Shown here one piece after another: positions 16,151-23,869 of a DNA stretch of 64,000 nucleotides. The translations under genes and the position numbers were made by a program. The notes below the pieces were generated by a model. The model did not search any database, was not told where the DNA came from, and was given only the letters and a program-made list of their open reading frames with translations. Source of the stretch: CAVTRI01 sp963737075 (lineage in GTDB: Bacteria > Actinomycetota > Acidimicrobiia > Acidimicrobiales > Palsa-688); NCBI GenBank assembly GCA_963737075.1, contig CAVTRI010000001.1, forward strand, positions 620,001-684,000. Direction: 5' to 3'. The stretch's first letter is position 1. Each line of letters starts with the position of its first letter.

Positions 16151-19100
16151 TGAGCATGGAGACGGAGGGGGAACTGCACCGGCCCGTGCACCCGGTGCGG
16201 TTCGTCACCGCGGCCAGCCTGTTCGACGGGCACGATGCCGCCATCAACATCATGCGCCGGCTGCTGCAGCGCCAGGGCGCAGAAGTGGTGCACCTCGGGC
16301 ACAACCGTTCGGTCGACGAGGTGGTCACCGCAGCCGTCCAGGAGGACGTGCAGGGCGTCGCCGTCAGTTCGTATCAGGGCGGCCACGTCGAGTACTTCGA
16401 GTACCTGGTCGAGCAGCTGCGGGCGCGCGGACGGGGCGACACGCGCGTGTACGGCGGGGGAGGAGGCGTGATCGTCGCTGCCGAGATCACTCGGCTGGCC
16501 GAGTCCGGCGTGCGGATCTTCACGCCGCAGGACGGCCAGCAGATGGGTCTCGACCGCATGGTCAACACGATGATCGCGGACTGCGACCACCTGCAGCCGC
16601 CCCCGGTCGACGTCGATCAGCTTCCCGCCGGCGACCACGCCCTCCTGGCCCGGGTGATCACTGCCATTGAGACCGGCCAGCTCCCACGTCCGCATCTGGA
16701 CGCCATACGCGCCGGAGCGGCCAGCCATCCGGCTCCTGCCCTGGGCGTGACAGGCACCGGCGGGTCGGGCAAGAGCTCGCTCACCGACGAGCTGCTTCGC
16801 AGGTGGCGTCTCGACCAGCAGGACAAGCTGCGCATGGCCGTCATCGCCGTGGACCCCACCCGGCGGAAGCACGGGGGAGCGCTGCTCGGTGACCGGATCC
16901 GCATGAACGCCGTCGACTCGTCGCAGATCTTCATGCGTTCGCTGGCGACTCGCGGGGCGACGTCCGAGCTCCCCGACGCCCTCACCGACGTCATCGCCGC
17001 CTGCCGGGCCGCCGGGTTCGACCTGGTGATCGTGGAGACGCCCGGCATCGGCCAGGGGGACGCCGCGGTCGTCCCGTTCGTCGACCGCTCCCTGTACGTG
17101 ATGACGCCCGAGTTCGGCGCCGCCACCCAGCTCGAAAAGATCGACATGTTCGACTTCGCGGAAGCCGTAGCGATCAACAAGTTCGAGCGACGAGGGGCGG
17201 AGGACGCGCTACGCGACGTTCGCCGGCAGCTCGCCCGGGCACCGGAATGGGCCGGGATGTCCCCCGACGAGCTGCCCGTGTTCGGCACCGTGGCATCGCG
17301 GTTCAACGACGACGGCGTCACCGCGCTCTACCAGTACCTGCGTTCCTCGCTCGCCGAGTGCGGATTGACGATGTCCGAAGGCGTGCTCGCCTCTGTCGAG
17401 GGGCACACGTCGTCGCTGGTCGACGCCGTGGTGCCGGCTGCGCGCATCCGCTACCTGGCCGAGATCGCGGAGACCGTCCGGACTTACCACGAGCGGACCG
17501 TCGAACAGTTGGAGGCGGCGCGACGGCGCCAGCAGCTGCGGGCTGCGGCCGCCATGTTGACAGAGCGCGGATTGTCGACAACAGATGTCGAAGCGCTGGA
17601 AGCGGACCAACAGCTCGACGACGAGTCGCAAAAGCTGCTCGAGGAGTGGCCTGAGTTGGCCGCGTCCCTCAAACAACGCGAACTGGACGGCACCCCGCTC
17701 GTGCGCACGTCGCTGTCCGGTAGCGACGTGCCCCGCGTCGCGCTGCCGCGGTATGGCGACGACGGTGACCTCCTGCGGTTCCTGCGTGCCGAGCACCTTC
17801 CGGGACATTTTCCCTATACGGCGGGCGTGTTTCCGTTCAAGCGCGACGGAGAGGACCCCGCCCGGATGTTCGCTGGGGAGGGCGACGCCTTCAGGACCAA
17901 CCGCCGGTTCCACTTGCTTGCCGACGGCCAGCCGGCCACCCGCCTGTCGACGGCGTTCGACTCGGTCACGCTGTACGGCTTCGACCCCGCCGAGCGCCCG
18001 GACATCTACGGCAAGGTGGGCAACTCGGGGGTGTCCATCGCCACGCTCGAGGACATGCAAGCGCTGTACGCCGGCTTCGACCTGTGCGACCCGTCGACGT
18101 CGGTCTCGATGACGATCAACGGGCCGGCTCCCACGATCCTGGCCATGTTCCTGAACGCAGCGATCGACCAGCATCCCGAGCTCGACCCCGCGGACGTCCT
18201 CCGCAGGGTGCGGGGCACCGTGCAGGCCGACATCCTCAAGGAAGACCAGGGGCAGAACACCTGCATCTTCTCCACGGAGTTCTCGTTGCGGATGATGGCA
18301 GACATCCAGGAGTGGTTCATCGCCCACGGGGTCCGCAACTTCTACTCGGTGTCGATCTCGGGGTACCACATCGCCGAGGCGGGGGCGAACCCGATCAGCC
18401 AGCTGGCGTTCACGTTGGCCAACGGGTTCACCTACGTGGAGGCCTACCTGGCCCGAGGGATGGACATCGACGACTTCGCCCCCAACCTGTCGTTCTTCTT
18501 CTCGAACGGCATGGACCCGGAGTACACGGTGATCGGCCGGGTGGCCCGGCGGATCTGGGCCATCGCCATGCGGGACCACTACGGCGCCAACGCCCGTTCT
18601 CAGCGGTTGAAGTACCACATCCAGACGTCGGGGCGTTCGTTGCACGCCCAGGAGATGGCGTTCAACGACATCCGCACCACGCTGCAGGCGCTGTGCGCGA
18701 TCTACGACAACGCCAACTCCCTGCACACCAATGCCTACGACGAAGCGGTGACCACTCCCTCGGCGGAATCGGTGAGACGGGCCCTCGCCATCCAGATGGT
18801 CATCGGCAAGGAGTGGGGGTTGGCCGCCAACGAGAATCCTCTCCAGGGCAGCTTCATCGTGGAGGAGCTGACCGACCTCGTCGAAGAAGCGGTCCTAGCC
18901 GAGCTGGAGCGGATCAGCGACCGGGGCGGGGTGCTGGGCGCCATGGAAACCGGCTACCAGCGGGGGCGCATTCAGGACGAGAGCATGCTGTACGAGCGCC
19001 GCAAGCATGACGGGTCGCTGCCGATCGTGGGGGTCAACACGTTCCGCAACCCGGCGGGCGACGCCGTTCCCGACCACCTGGAGCTGGCCCGCTCGACCGA

Positions 19101-19311
19101 GGAGGAGAAGCGGAGCCAGCTGGACCGCCTGCAGCGCTTCCAAGCCGTGCACGCCTCCGACGCTCCCGTCGCGCTCGAACGGCTTCGAGCCGCGGCCCTT
19201 GCCGGCGACAACCTGTTCGCGGTGCTGATGGAGGCCGTTCGCTCCTGCAGCTTGGGGCAAATCACGGACGCCCTGTTCGAGGTGGGCGGCCGCTACCGGC
19301 GCTCGGTGTAG
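16150..19311 (+). CDS. icmF: Fused isobutyryl-CoA mutase with GTPase chaperone domain
   Basis: 1053-residue adenosylcobalamin enzyme interconverting isobutyryl- and n-butyryl-CoA, possibly also isovaleryl/pivalyl-CoA. Domain order is that of IcmF: a B12-binding domain first (DGHDAA at 26-31, base-off His28; SSYQGGH; YGGGGGVI), a MeaB-like G domain with Walker A GTGGSGKS (202-209), then a linker and the substrate-binding TIM barrel from about 520 (YTAGVFPFKRDGEDPARMFAG, then SISGYHIAEAGANPISQLA and FFFSNGMDPEY). The fused chaperone reloads and repairs the cofactor. It is 52 bp after mscR but has its own promoter. The 3' end overlaps a convergent beta-lactamase-family gene by 50 bp. Confidence 0.94.
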   Translation: MSMETEGELHRPVHPVRFVTAASLFDGHDAAINIMRRLLQRQGAEVVHLGHNRSVDEVVTAAVQEDVQGVAVSSYQGGHVEYFEYLVEQLRARGRGDTRVYGGGGGVIVAAEITRLAESGVRIFTPQDGQQMGLDRMVNTMIADCDHLQPPPVDVDQLPAGDHALLARVITAIETGQLPRPHLDAIRAGAASHPAPALGVTGTGGSGKSSLTDELLRRWRLDQQDKLRMAVIAVDPTRRKHGGALLGDRIRMNAVDSSQIFMRSLATRGATSELPDALTDVIAACRAAGFDLVIVETPGIGQGDAAVVPFVDRSLYVMTPEFGAATQLEKIDMFDFAEAVAINKFERRGAEDALRDVRRQLARAPEWAGMSPDELPVFGTVASRFNDDGVTALYQYLRSSLAECGLTMSEGVLASVEGHTSSLVDAVVPAARIRYLAEIAETVRTYHERTVEQLEAARRRQQLRAAAAMLTERGLSTTDVEALEADQQLDDESQKLLEEWPELAASLKQRELDGTPLVRTSLSGSDVPRVALPRYGDDGDLLRFLRAEHLPGHFPYTAGVFPFKRDGEDPARMFAGEGDAFRTNRRFHLLADGQPATRLSTAFDSVTLYGFDPAERPDIYGKVGNSGVSIATLEDMQALYAGFDLCDPSTSVSMTINGPAPTILAMFLNAAIDQHPELDPADVLRRVRGTVQADILKEDQGQNTCIFSTEFSLRMMADIQEWFIAHGVRNFYSVSISGYHIAEAGANPISQLAFTLANGFTYVEAYLARGMDIDDFAPNLSFFFSNGMDPEYTVIGRVARRIWAIAMRDHYGANARSQRLKYHIQTSGRSLHAQEMAFNDIRTTLQALCAIYDNANSLHTNAYDEAVTTPSAESVRRALAIQMVIGKEWGLAANENPLQGSFIVEELTDLVEEAVLAELERISDRGGVLGAMETGYQRGRIQDESMLYERRKHDGSLPIVGVNTFRNPAGDAVPDHLELARSTEEEKRSQLDRLQRFQAVHASDAPVALERLRAAALAGDNLFAVLMEAVRSCSLGQITDALFEVGGRYRRSV

Positions 19312-20119
19312 CCCCATACGCCTCGAGCACGGCGTCGGCCAGCGGCGGCCACGCCGAAGCCGCCCACGGGCCGAAGTCGCGGTCGGCGAGGCCGGCCCCG
19401 GCCAGCCCGGCCACCGGGTCTACCCACAGGAACGACCCCGACTGGCCGAAATGCCCGAACGTCTGCGGCGAGTTGCGGCTCCCCGTCCAGTGGGGCCGCT
19501 TGGCGTCGCGGATCTCAAACCCGAGGCCCCAGTCGCAGGGGTCCTGACGGCCGAAGCCGGGCAGCACGCCGGACAGCCCCGGAAAGGCGGTCGTCGTCGC
19601 CGTCGCCAGTGTCGACGGGATGACCAGGGTCGGCGCCAGCAGCTCGCGGCCGAGGCGGAGCAGATCGACCAGTGGCCCTCGGCCGCCCGACGCCGGGGAG
19701 CCCTCGACGACCGTTGCGGTCAGAGCAAGCGGTTCGATCACGGCCTCGTGCAGATACGAGCCGAACGCTATGCCAGCAGCGTCCTCCACCACGTCGGCCG
19801 CCACCTCGAAGCCCCGGTTGGAATAGATGCGCCGCGTGCCCGGCGCGGCCAGGGCGCGGTCATCGTCAGGGCCCAGGCCGGACGCGTGAGCCAGCAGATG
19901 CGCGAGCGTGGCGCCGGGCGGGCCCGCCGGCTGGTCGAGCGCGACCACGCCCTCCTCCACCGCGACCAGGACAGCCAGGGCCGTGAGCAGCTTGGTCACC
20001 GACGCCCACCTGAACGGCTCGTCATCCGGGCCGGCCGCCGCGACCGTCCCGGTCAGGCTCGAGACGCCGGACGCTGCACGAGCCGGCCACGACGCCACAG
20101 CCCCTAGCGGGTCTTCCAC
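19262..20119 (-). CDS. Beta-lactamase-family serine hydrolase (class C/esterase type)
   Basis: 285 residues from a GTG at 20119. The serine beta-lactamase/penicillin-binding fold is shown by S40-x-x-K43 (ASVTK), the second motif YSN (RRIYSNRGFE) and a C-terminal HFGQSGSFLW in place of the KTG/HTG box. No signal peptide, so probably cytosolic. Such proteins are usually esterases or D-amino-peptidases rather than antibiotic-resistance enzymes. It starts 7 bp after the stop of a lipoprotein gene on the same strand, so the two may be co-transcribed. The C-terminal Gly/Arg/Pro-rich tail overlaps the icmF tail in antisense. Confidence 0.8.
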   Translation of the reverse strand: MEDPLGAVASWPARAASGVSSLTGTVAAAGPDDEPFRWASVTKLLTALAVLVAVEEGVVALDQPAGPPGATLAHLLAHASGLGPDDDRALAAPGTRRIYSNRGFEVAADVVEDAAGIAFGSYLHEAVIEPLALTATVVEGSPASGGRGPLVDLLRLGRELLAPTLVIPSTLATATTTAFPGLSGVLPGFGRQDPCDWGLGFEIRDAKRPHWTGSRNSPQTFGHFGQSGSFLWVDPVAGLAGAGLADRDFGPWAASAWPPLADAVLEAYGATPSAGSGRPPRTGRP

Positions 20120-20126
20120 CGACGGT

Positions 20127-21020
20127 CTACTGGTCTTCCATCTGGGCGCACTGCAATGCGGACCTGATCGTTCCCAGGTCCTGCTCGATCAAGCCGAAAT
20201 ACGTCGCTCCGGCCGGCCAGCCCTGCGGAGGGGCGCCCCAGAGCGTGTCGAGCGACTTGACCTTGACGTGAGCCTGGGCCGCTGCGGCCACGACCAGCCC
20301 GCTCGGGACCCAGGGCTCGGTGAAGGCCGTCGTCGCCCCGGACGATCTGATGGCGGCGGCCGCCTGCGCCACGGCGGCCGGCGCGGGGTTGTCAGCGGCC
20401 CCGACGACCACGTCGGTGAAGCCGTACTCGCTGGCCGTGGAGGCGAACGCCCCGTCGGGCGTCACGATTGCCTTCGTCGGGCAGTCCGACAGCGTCTGCT
20501 GGTAGTCGATCTCGACCGACTGCAGCTCGGCGAGGAAGTCCCGGGCGCCGTTGGCGAAGGTCGACTTGAGCGTGGGATCGGCGTTTTCCATGGCGGCGGC
20601 GATGAACGGCACCGCTCTGGCCAACCGGTTCGGGTCGAGCCAAATCTCGGGGCTGCCGCCCCCCACCGCGGTCAGTACCGACACCACGTTTTCCTGACCA
20701 GCGGTGGCCTGGGACAGCGCCGGCTGGACGGCGGGGCTCACCTCGACGACCAGTCCGGCCTGGTGCACCTGGTCGACCTGGGTCGGCGCGAGCGTGAGCG
20801 CCGCCGGGTTGGTGCCCGGCGGGGTGAGGTTGACAACGGCGGCATGCCCCTGGCCAATCGCCGACAACGCTTGCTGCAGCGGGAACGCCGCGGTCGCGAC
20901 GACGAGCGGTGGCGTCCCCGAAGGCACCGCGCGGGCGGAGGTGCCACACCCGGCGGCGACCACGACCGCGGCAACCGCGCCCGCGAGCACTGCCGAGCGG
21001 AGCGCGAGAGGGCGGTGCAT
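20127..21020 (-). CDS. ZnuA-like metal-type solute-binding lipoprotein lacking the usual histidines
   Basis: 297 residues with a lipoprotein signal (lipobox VAAGC). The fold follows cluster A-I/ZnuA metal-binding proteins: LVVATAAFPLQQALSAIG, then LTPPGTNPAALTLAPTQVDQV and PEIWLDPNRLARAV, then a long helix and a second lobe (YGFTDVVVGAADNPAPAAVA). In the family the metal ligands are His in PPG-x-x-P-H, in D-P-H-x-W and in S-H-x-A-F; here these positions read N-P-A-A, P-E-I-W and T-P-D-G-A-F. The acidic ligand region (FTEPW) remains. No permease or ATPase gene is adjacent. Either it binds something other than zinc/manganese or it is a metal-independent derivative. Confidence 0.72.
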   Translation of the reverse strand: MHRPLALRSAVLAGAVAAVVVAAGCGTSARAVPSGTPPLVVATAAFPLQQALSAIGQGHAAVVNLTPPGTNPAALTLAPTQVDQVHQAGLVVEVSPAVQPALSQATAGQENVVSVLTAVGGGSPEIWLDPNRLARAVPFIAAAMENADPTLKSTFANGARDFLAELQSVEIDYQQTLSDCPTKAIVTPDGAFASTASEYGFTDVVVGAADNPAPAAVAQAAAAIRSSGATTAFTEPWVPSGLVVAAAAQAHVKVKSLDTLWGAPPQGWPAGATYFGLIEQDLGTIRSALQCAQMEDQ

Positions 21021-21043
21021 GCCACCTCACTACCATCGCTGGG

Positions 21044-22708
21044 ATGCCGGACCCAGTCGCCTCGCTGCACCGCTTGGGCTCGTACGGCGTGGCCGTGGGG
21101 ACCGCTGTAGCCCGTTCAGGCTTGTTGGGCCCCTATACGCCGCGGCAGGTGCTGGGCGTCGTGCAGGGGTTGCGCCGTTACGGATTGACCGCGGGCAGCG
21201 TCTACGCCGTCAGCGCTGCTCTGCGCGGCGACGCGGTTGCGGTCGTGGACGACGCCGGCGAAGCCACCTTCATCGAGATGGAGCACGACTCGAGCACGGT
21301 CGCCGCGGCGCTGGCGGACATGGGTATCGGCACCGAGTCCCGGATCGGCGTGCTGTGCTGCAACCACCGGGCGTTCTTGACCGCGATCGTGTCGCTGGGG
21401 AAGGTCGGTGCCGACACCGTGTACCTCAACACGGGGTTCGCTGCCCCCCAACTCGCCGAAGTCCTGCGCCGCGAGGGCACGGACGCCCTGATCGTTGACC
21501 AGGAGTTCCTCGGGGTCGTGAAGCAGGCCGGCGCTGACATGCCGATCGTCGTCGCGTGGACGGATGACCCTACGTCGCTCGGGACGACACCGAGCTTTGA
21601 CGCGATCCTGGCGGGGGCCGGGGCCGCAAGCGACGGCCGGCTGGCGCCTCCGGCGCCGGGGCGGATCGGCCGGCAGATCGTGCTCACATCCGGCACCACA
21701 GGCACACCGAAGGGCGCCCAGCGCAACACCAACGCCGACCCCACCCCGCTGGTGGCCATGCTGTCGCGCATCCCGCTTCGGAGGGAGGACGTGACCCTCG
21801 TTGCGGCGCCGATGTTCCACGCCTGGGGGCTGGCTCACGCCGCGCTCGGTCTCTCGCTGGGCTCGACCTTGGTCCTGGCCCGCCACTTCGATCCTGAGGA
21901 GACGCTGCGGCGCATCGAAGCCCACCGGGTGCGCGTCCTGGTGGCCGTCCCTGTGATGTTGCAGCGCATCATGCAGCTCCCCAAGGAGGTGCGACGGAGC
22001 TTCGACACCTCCTCGCTGAGGGTCGTGGCACTCAGCGGGTCCGCAATCCCTGGCGACGTCGCCATCCGGTTCATGGATGAGTTCGGCGACGTCGTCTACA
22101 ACCTGTACGGATCCACGGAGGCCGGGTGGGCCTCGATCGCCACGCCTGGCGACCTGCGGGCGGCTCCGGGCACCGCCGGGCGGGTCCCGGTGGGTACCAG
22201 CGTCCGGATCCTCAACGGGGATGACCGCGATGCGCCGCGAGGACTGACCGGGCGAATTTTTGTGCGGAACGGGGCGGCCTTCGAGGGCTACACCGGCGGT
22301 GGGGGAAAACCCATGGTCGACGGGTACCTGTCAACCGGAGACATGGGTCATTTCGACGGGGCCGGGCGTTTGTTTGTCGACGGCCGGGATGACGACATGG
22401 TCGTCTCCGGCGGCGAAAATGTCTTCCCCGGCGAGGTGGAGGACCTGCTCGCCAGCTATCCAGATGTGGTTGACGTGGCCGTCGTCGGCGTGCCCGACGA
22501 CGAGTTCGGCGAGCGGTTACGGGCGTACGTGGTGATGCGACCTGATGCGGCGGCAGGCCCGGAGGACCTGCGGGAGCACGTTCGCAGCCACCTTGCGACC
22601 TACAAGGTGCCGCGGGAAGTGATCGTCACGGACGAAATCCCGCGCAACGCCAGCGGAAAGATCCTCAGGCGCCAGCTCAAGACATCCGACCGGGCCAGAC
22701 GAACCTGA
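21044..22708 (+). CDS. Long-chain acyl-CoA synthetase, FadD12/FadD2-like
   Basis: 554 residues from the ATG at 21044, 23 bp from the divergent lipoprotein gene. Hallmarks are the P-loop LTSGTTGTPKGAQ, YGSTEAGWA (adenine site), STGDMGHFD, the hinge DGRDDDMVVSGGENVFPGEVE and the catalytic Lys in NASGKILRRQL. The N-terminal extension of about 60 residues (VARSGLLGPYTPRQVLGVVQGLRRYG) is typical of mycobacterial FadD2/FadD12 and may help membrane association. It activates long-chain fatty acids to CoA thioesters at the membrane. Exact chain length unknown. Confidence 0.88.
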   Translation: MPDPVASLHRLGSYGVAVGTAVARSGLLGPYTPRQVLGVVQGLRRYGLTAGSVYAVSAALRGDAVAVVDDAGEATFIEMEHDSSTVAAALADMGIGTESRIGVLCCNHRAFLTAIVSLGKVGADTVYLNTGFAAPQLAEVLRREGTDALIVDQEFLGVVKQAGADMPIVVAWTDDPTSLGTTPSFDAILAGAGAASDGRLAPPAPGRIGRQIVLTSGTTGTPKGAQRNTNADPTPLVAMLSRIPLRREDVTLVAAPMFHAWGLAHAALGLSLGSTLVLARHFDPEETLRRIEAHRVRVLVAVPVMLQRIMQLPKEVRRSFDTSSLRVVALSGSAIPGDVAIRFMDEFGDVVYNLYGSTEAGWASIATPGDLRAAPGTAGRVPVGTSVRILNGDDRDAPRGLTGRIFVRNGAAFEGYTGGGGKPMVDGYLSTGDMGHFDGAGRLFVDGRDDDMVVSGGENVFPGEVEDLLASYPDVVDVAVVGVPDDEFGERLRAYVVMRPDAAAGPEDLREHVRSHLATYKVPREVIVTDEIPRNASGKILRRQLKTSDRARRT

Positions 22709-22729
22709 CCCGGCCGGACCAAGGGAGGC

Positions 22730-23050
22730 TCAGACCGCCGTGGCGTCGGGGGTGTCGTCCGAGCTGACGTCGGCGCTGGGGCCGCCGTCGCGGGCGAACA
22801 GAAGGTAGAGGCGGCGGCGGGCGTCATCGAGGATGCCTTTGGCTTCCGAGCGCTCCTCCGGGCTTGCCGTGCGCAGTTGGCGAACGGCTCCGAAGAGGGC
22901 GGCGGCGGACCGGCGCAGCGATATGCGGTCCTCGTCAGCCTCGCCCCACGGCCCCGGCCTACCCGACCAACCACCGGACCAATCTGCTCGCGGCGATCGT
23001 CCTCGACGACCGCGACGGGCGTGGGTGTGTGGAAAATACTCGTCATGCAT
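22730..23050 (-). CDS. PadR-like small protein lacking a winged-helix domain
   Basis: 106 residues from the ATG at 23050, backed by AAAGGAG 7 nt upstream. The N-terminus (MHDEYFPHTHARRGRRGR) resembles the His/Arg/Gly-rich leader of many actinobacterial PadR regulators. The C-terminal half (LFGAVRQLRTASPEERSEAK, then ILDDARRRLYLLFA) resembles their C-terminal dimerisation helix. The roughly 75-residue winged-helix domain normally between these parts is missing. An ATATC-AC-GATAT dyad of the kind used by PadR proteins lies just upstream. Family assignment is from memory and is the weakest point. It could be an internally deleted regulator or a trans-acting dimerisation inhibitor. Confidence 0.5.
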   Translation of the reverse strand: MHDEYFPHTHARRGRRGRSPRADWSGGWSGRPGPWGEADEDRISLRRSAAALFGAVRQLRTASPEERSEAKGILDDARRRLYLLFARDGGPSADVSSDDTPDATAV

Positions 23051-23057
23051 GTGGATG

Positions 23058-23083
23058 CTCCTTTCTTTCGAATATCACGATAT
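23058..23083 (-). promoter_or_regulatory. PadR-type operator dyad and Shine-Dalgarno
   Basis: The perfect dyad ATATC-AC-GATAT (23072-23083), on the minus strand TTATATCGTGATATTCG, is AT-rich in otherwise GC-rich DNA and sits about 20 nt before the start of the PadR-like gene. The minus strand then carries AAAGGAG (complement of 23058-23064), 7 nt from the ATG at 23050. The dyad overlaps the likely -10 (TTATAT), so a bound dimer would repress. Confidence 0.5.
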
Positions 23084-23143
23084 AACGTAACAGTGCGAGA
23101 GGCAAAGGCATTCCCACAGGCTTCGGTCACGCGCCGGCGACCC

Positions 23144-23869
23144 TCAGGCGGCGGCGATCGCGTGGTCCGCGAGGGGGCCGACCCGCAGGCCGGCCGCGCC
23201 CCACTGCTCGGCGAGGATGGGGAGCGCCCCGAGCGACGCCCGCCACGAACCGGGAGCCGCCGTGGCATCTGTGTCATGCAACAGCACGGTCGGTCCGGGC
23301 CACCAGGTGGCGGTCACGTCCCGTGCGACGCGTTCGGGAGTCGCGTCGGAGCGCCAGTCCCGGCCCCACGTGGTCCACAGGACGGGCCGCAGGCCTGTCG
23401 CTTTGGCGGCGAGGAGCGAGGATGCGGACAACGCTCCGTACGGAGGCCGTACCCACCGCGACGAACGGCCGGTGGCGTCCTCAATGGTGTCCCGCGCCCG
23501 CCGCAAATCGTCAGCCACCCACGGCCACGGCCGGCGGAGGTGGCTCACGTGCTGGTCACCGTGCACCGCTGTCTCGTGCCCGCGCGCGGCGACCTCAGCG
23601 GCCAGGCTGCGTTCGCGACGCACGTGGCCGCCCAACAGAAAAAACGTTGCCTTCCAGCCCAGCCTGTCGAGCTCGTCGAGAAACGCCGGTGTGGACACAG
23701 GATCAGGGCCGTCATCGAAGGTGAGCGCGACGTGGCCAGGTTCGCCCACGCCGGCCAGCGTGGGCAGGAGGCGGCAGCGCATCCTTCGCCATGCCGCCGC
23801 GCCAGGGGCGACGTGGGCGACCCCGCCTAAGCCCACCGCCCAGGCGGCAACGACGGCGGGTCTGGCCAT
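23144..23869 (-). CDS. Polysaccharide deacetylase (CE4/NodB family)
   Basis: 241 residues with all five CE4 motifs: TFDDGPDP (catalytic base and metal Asp), GHETAVHGDQHVSH (metal His pair), RPPYG, a central WTTWGRDWR and the C-terminal LLHD. It removes acetyl groups from N-acetylated sugars. The N-terminal hydrophobic stretch (VVAAWAVGLGGVAHVAP) suggests a membrane anchor, placing the domain outside the cell or on a lipid-linked sugar. The ATG overlaps the stop of the upstream glycosyltransferase by one base (TAATG), so the two are translationally coupled and probably act on the same glycolipid or wall glycan. Confidence 0.88.
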   Translation of the reverse strand: MARPAVVAAWAVGLGGVAHVAPGAAAWRRMRCRLLPTLAGVGEPGHVALTFDDGPDPVSTPAFLDELDRLGWKATFFLLGGHVRRERSLAAEVAARGHETAVHGDQHVSHLRRPWPWVADDLRRARDTIEDATGRSSRWVRPPYGALSASSLLAAKATGLRPVLWTTWGRDWRSDATPERVARDVTATWWPGPTVLLHDTDATAAPGSWRASLGALPILAEQWGAAGLRVGPLADHAIAAA

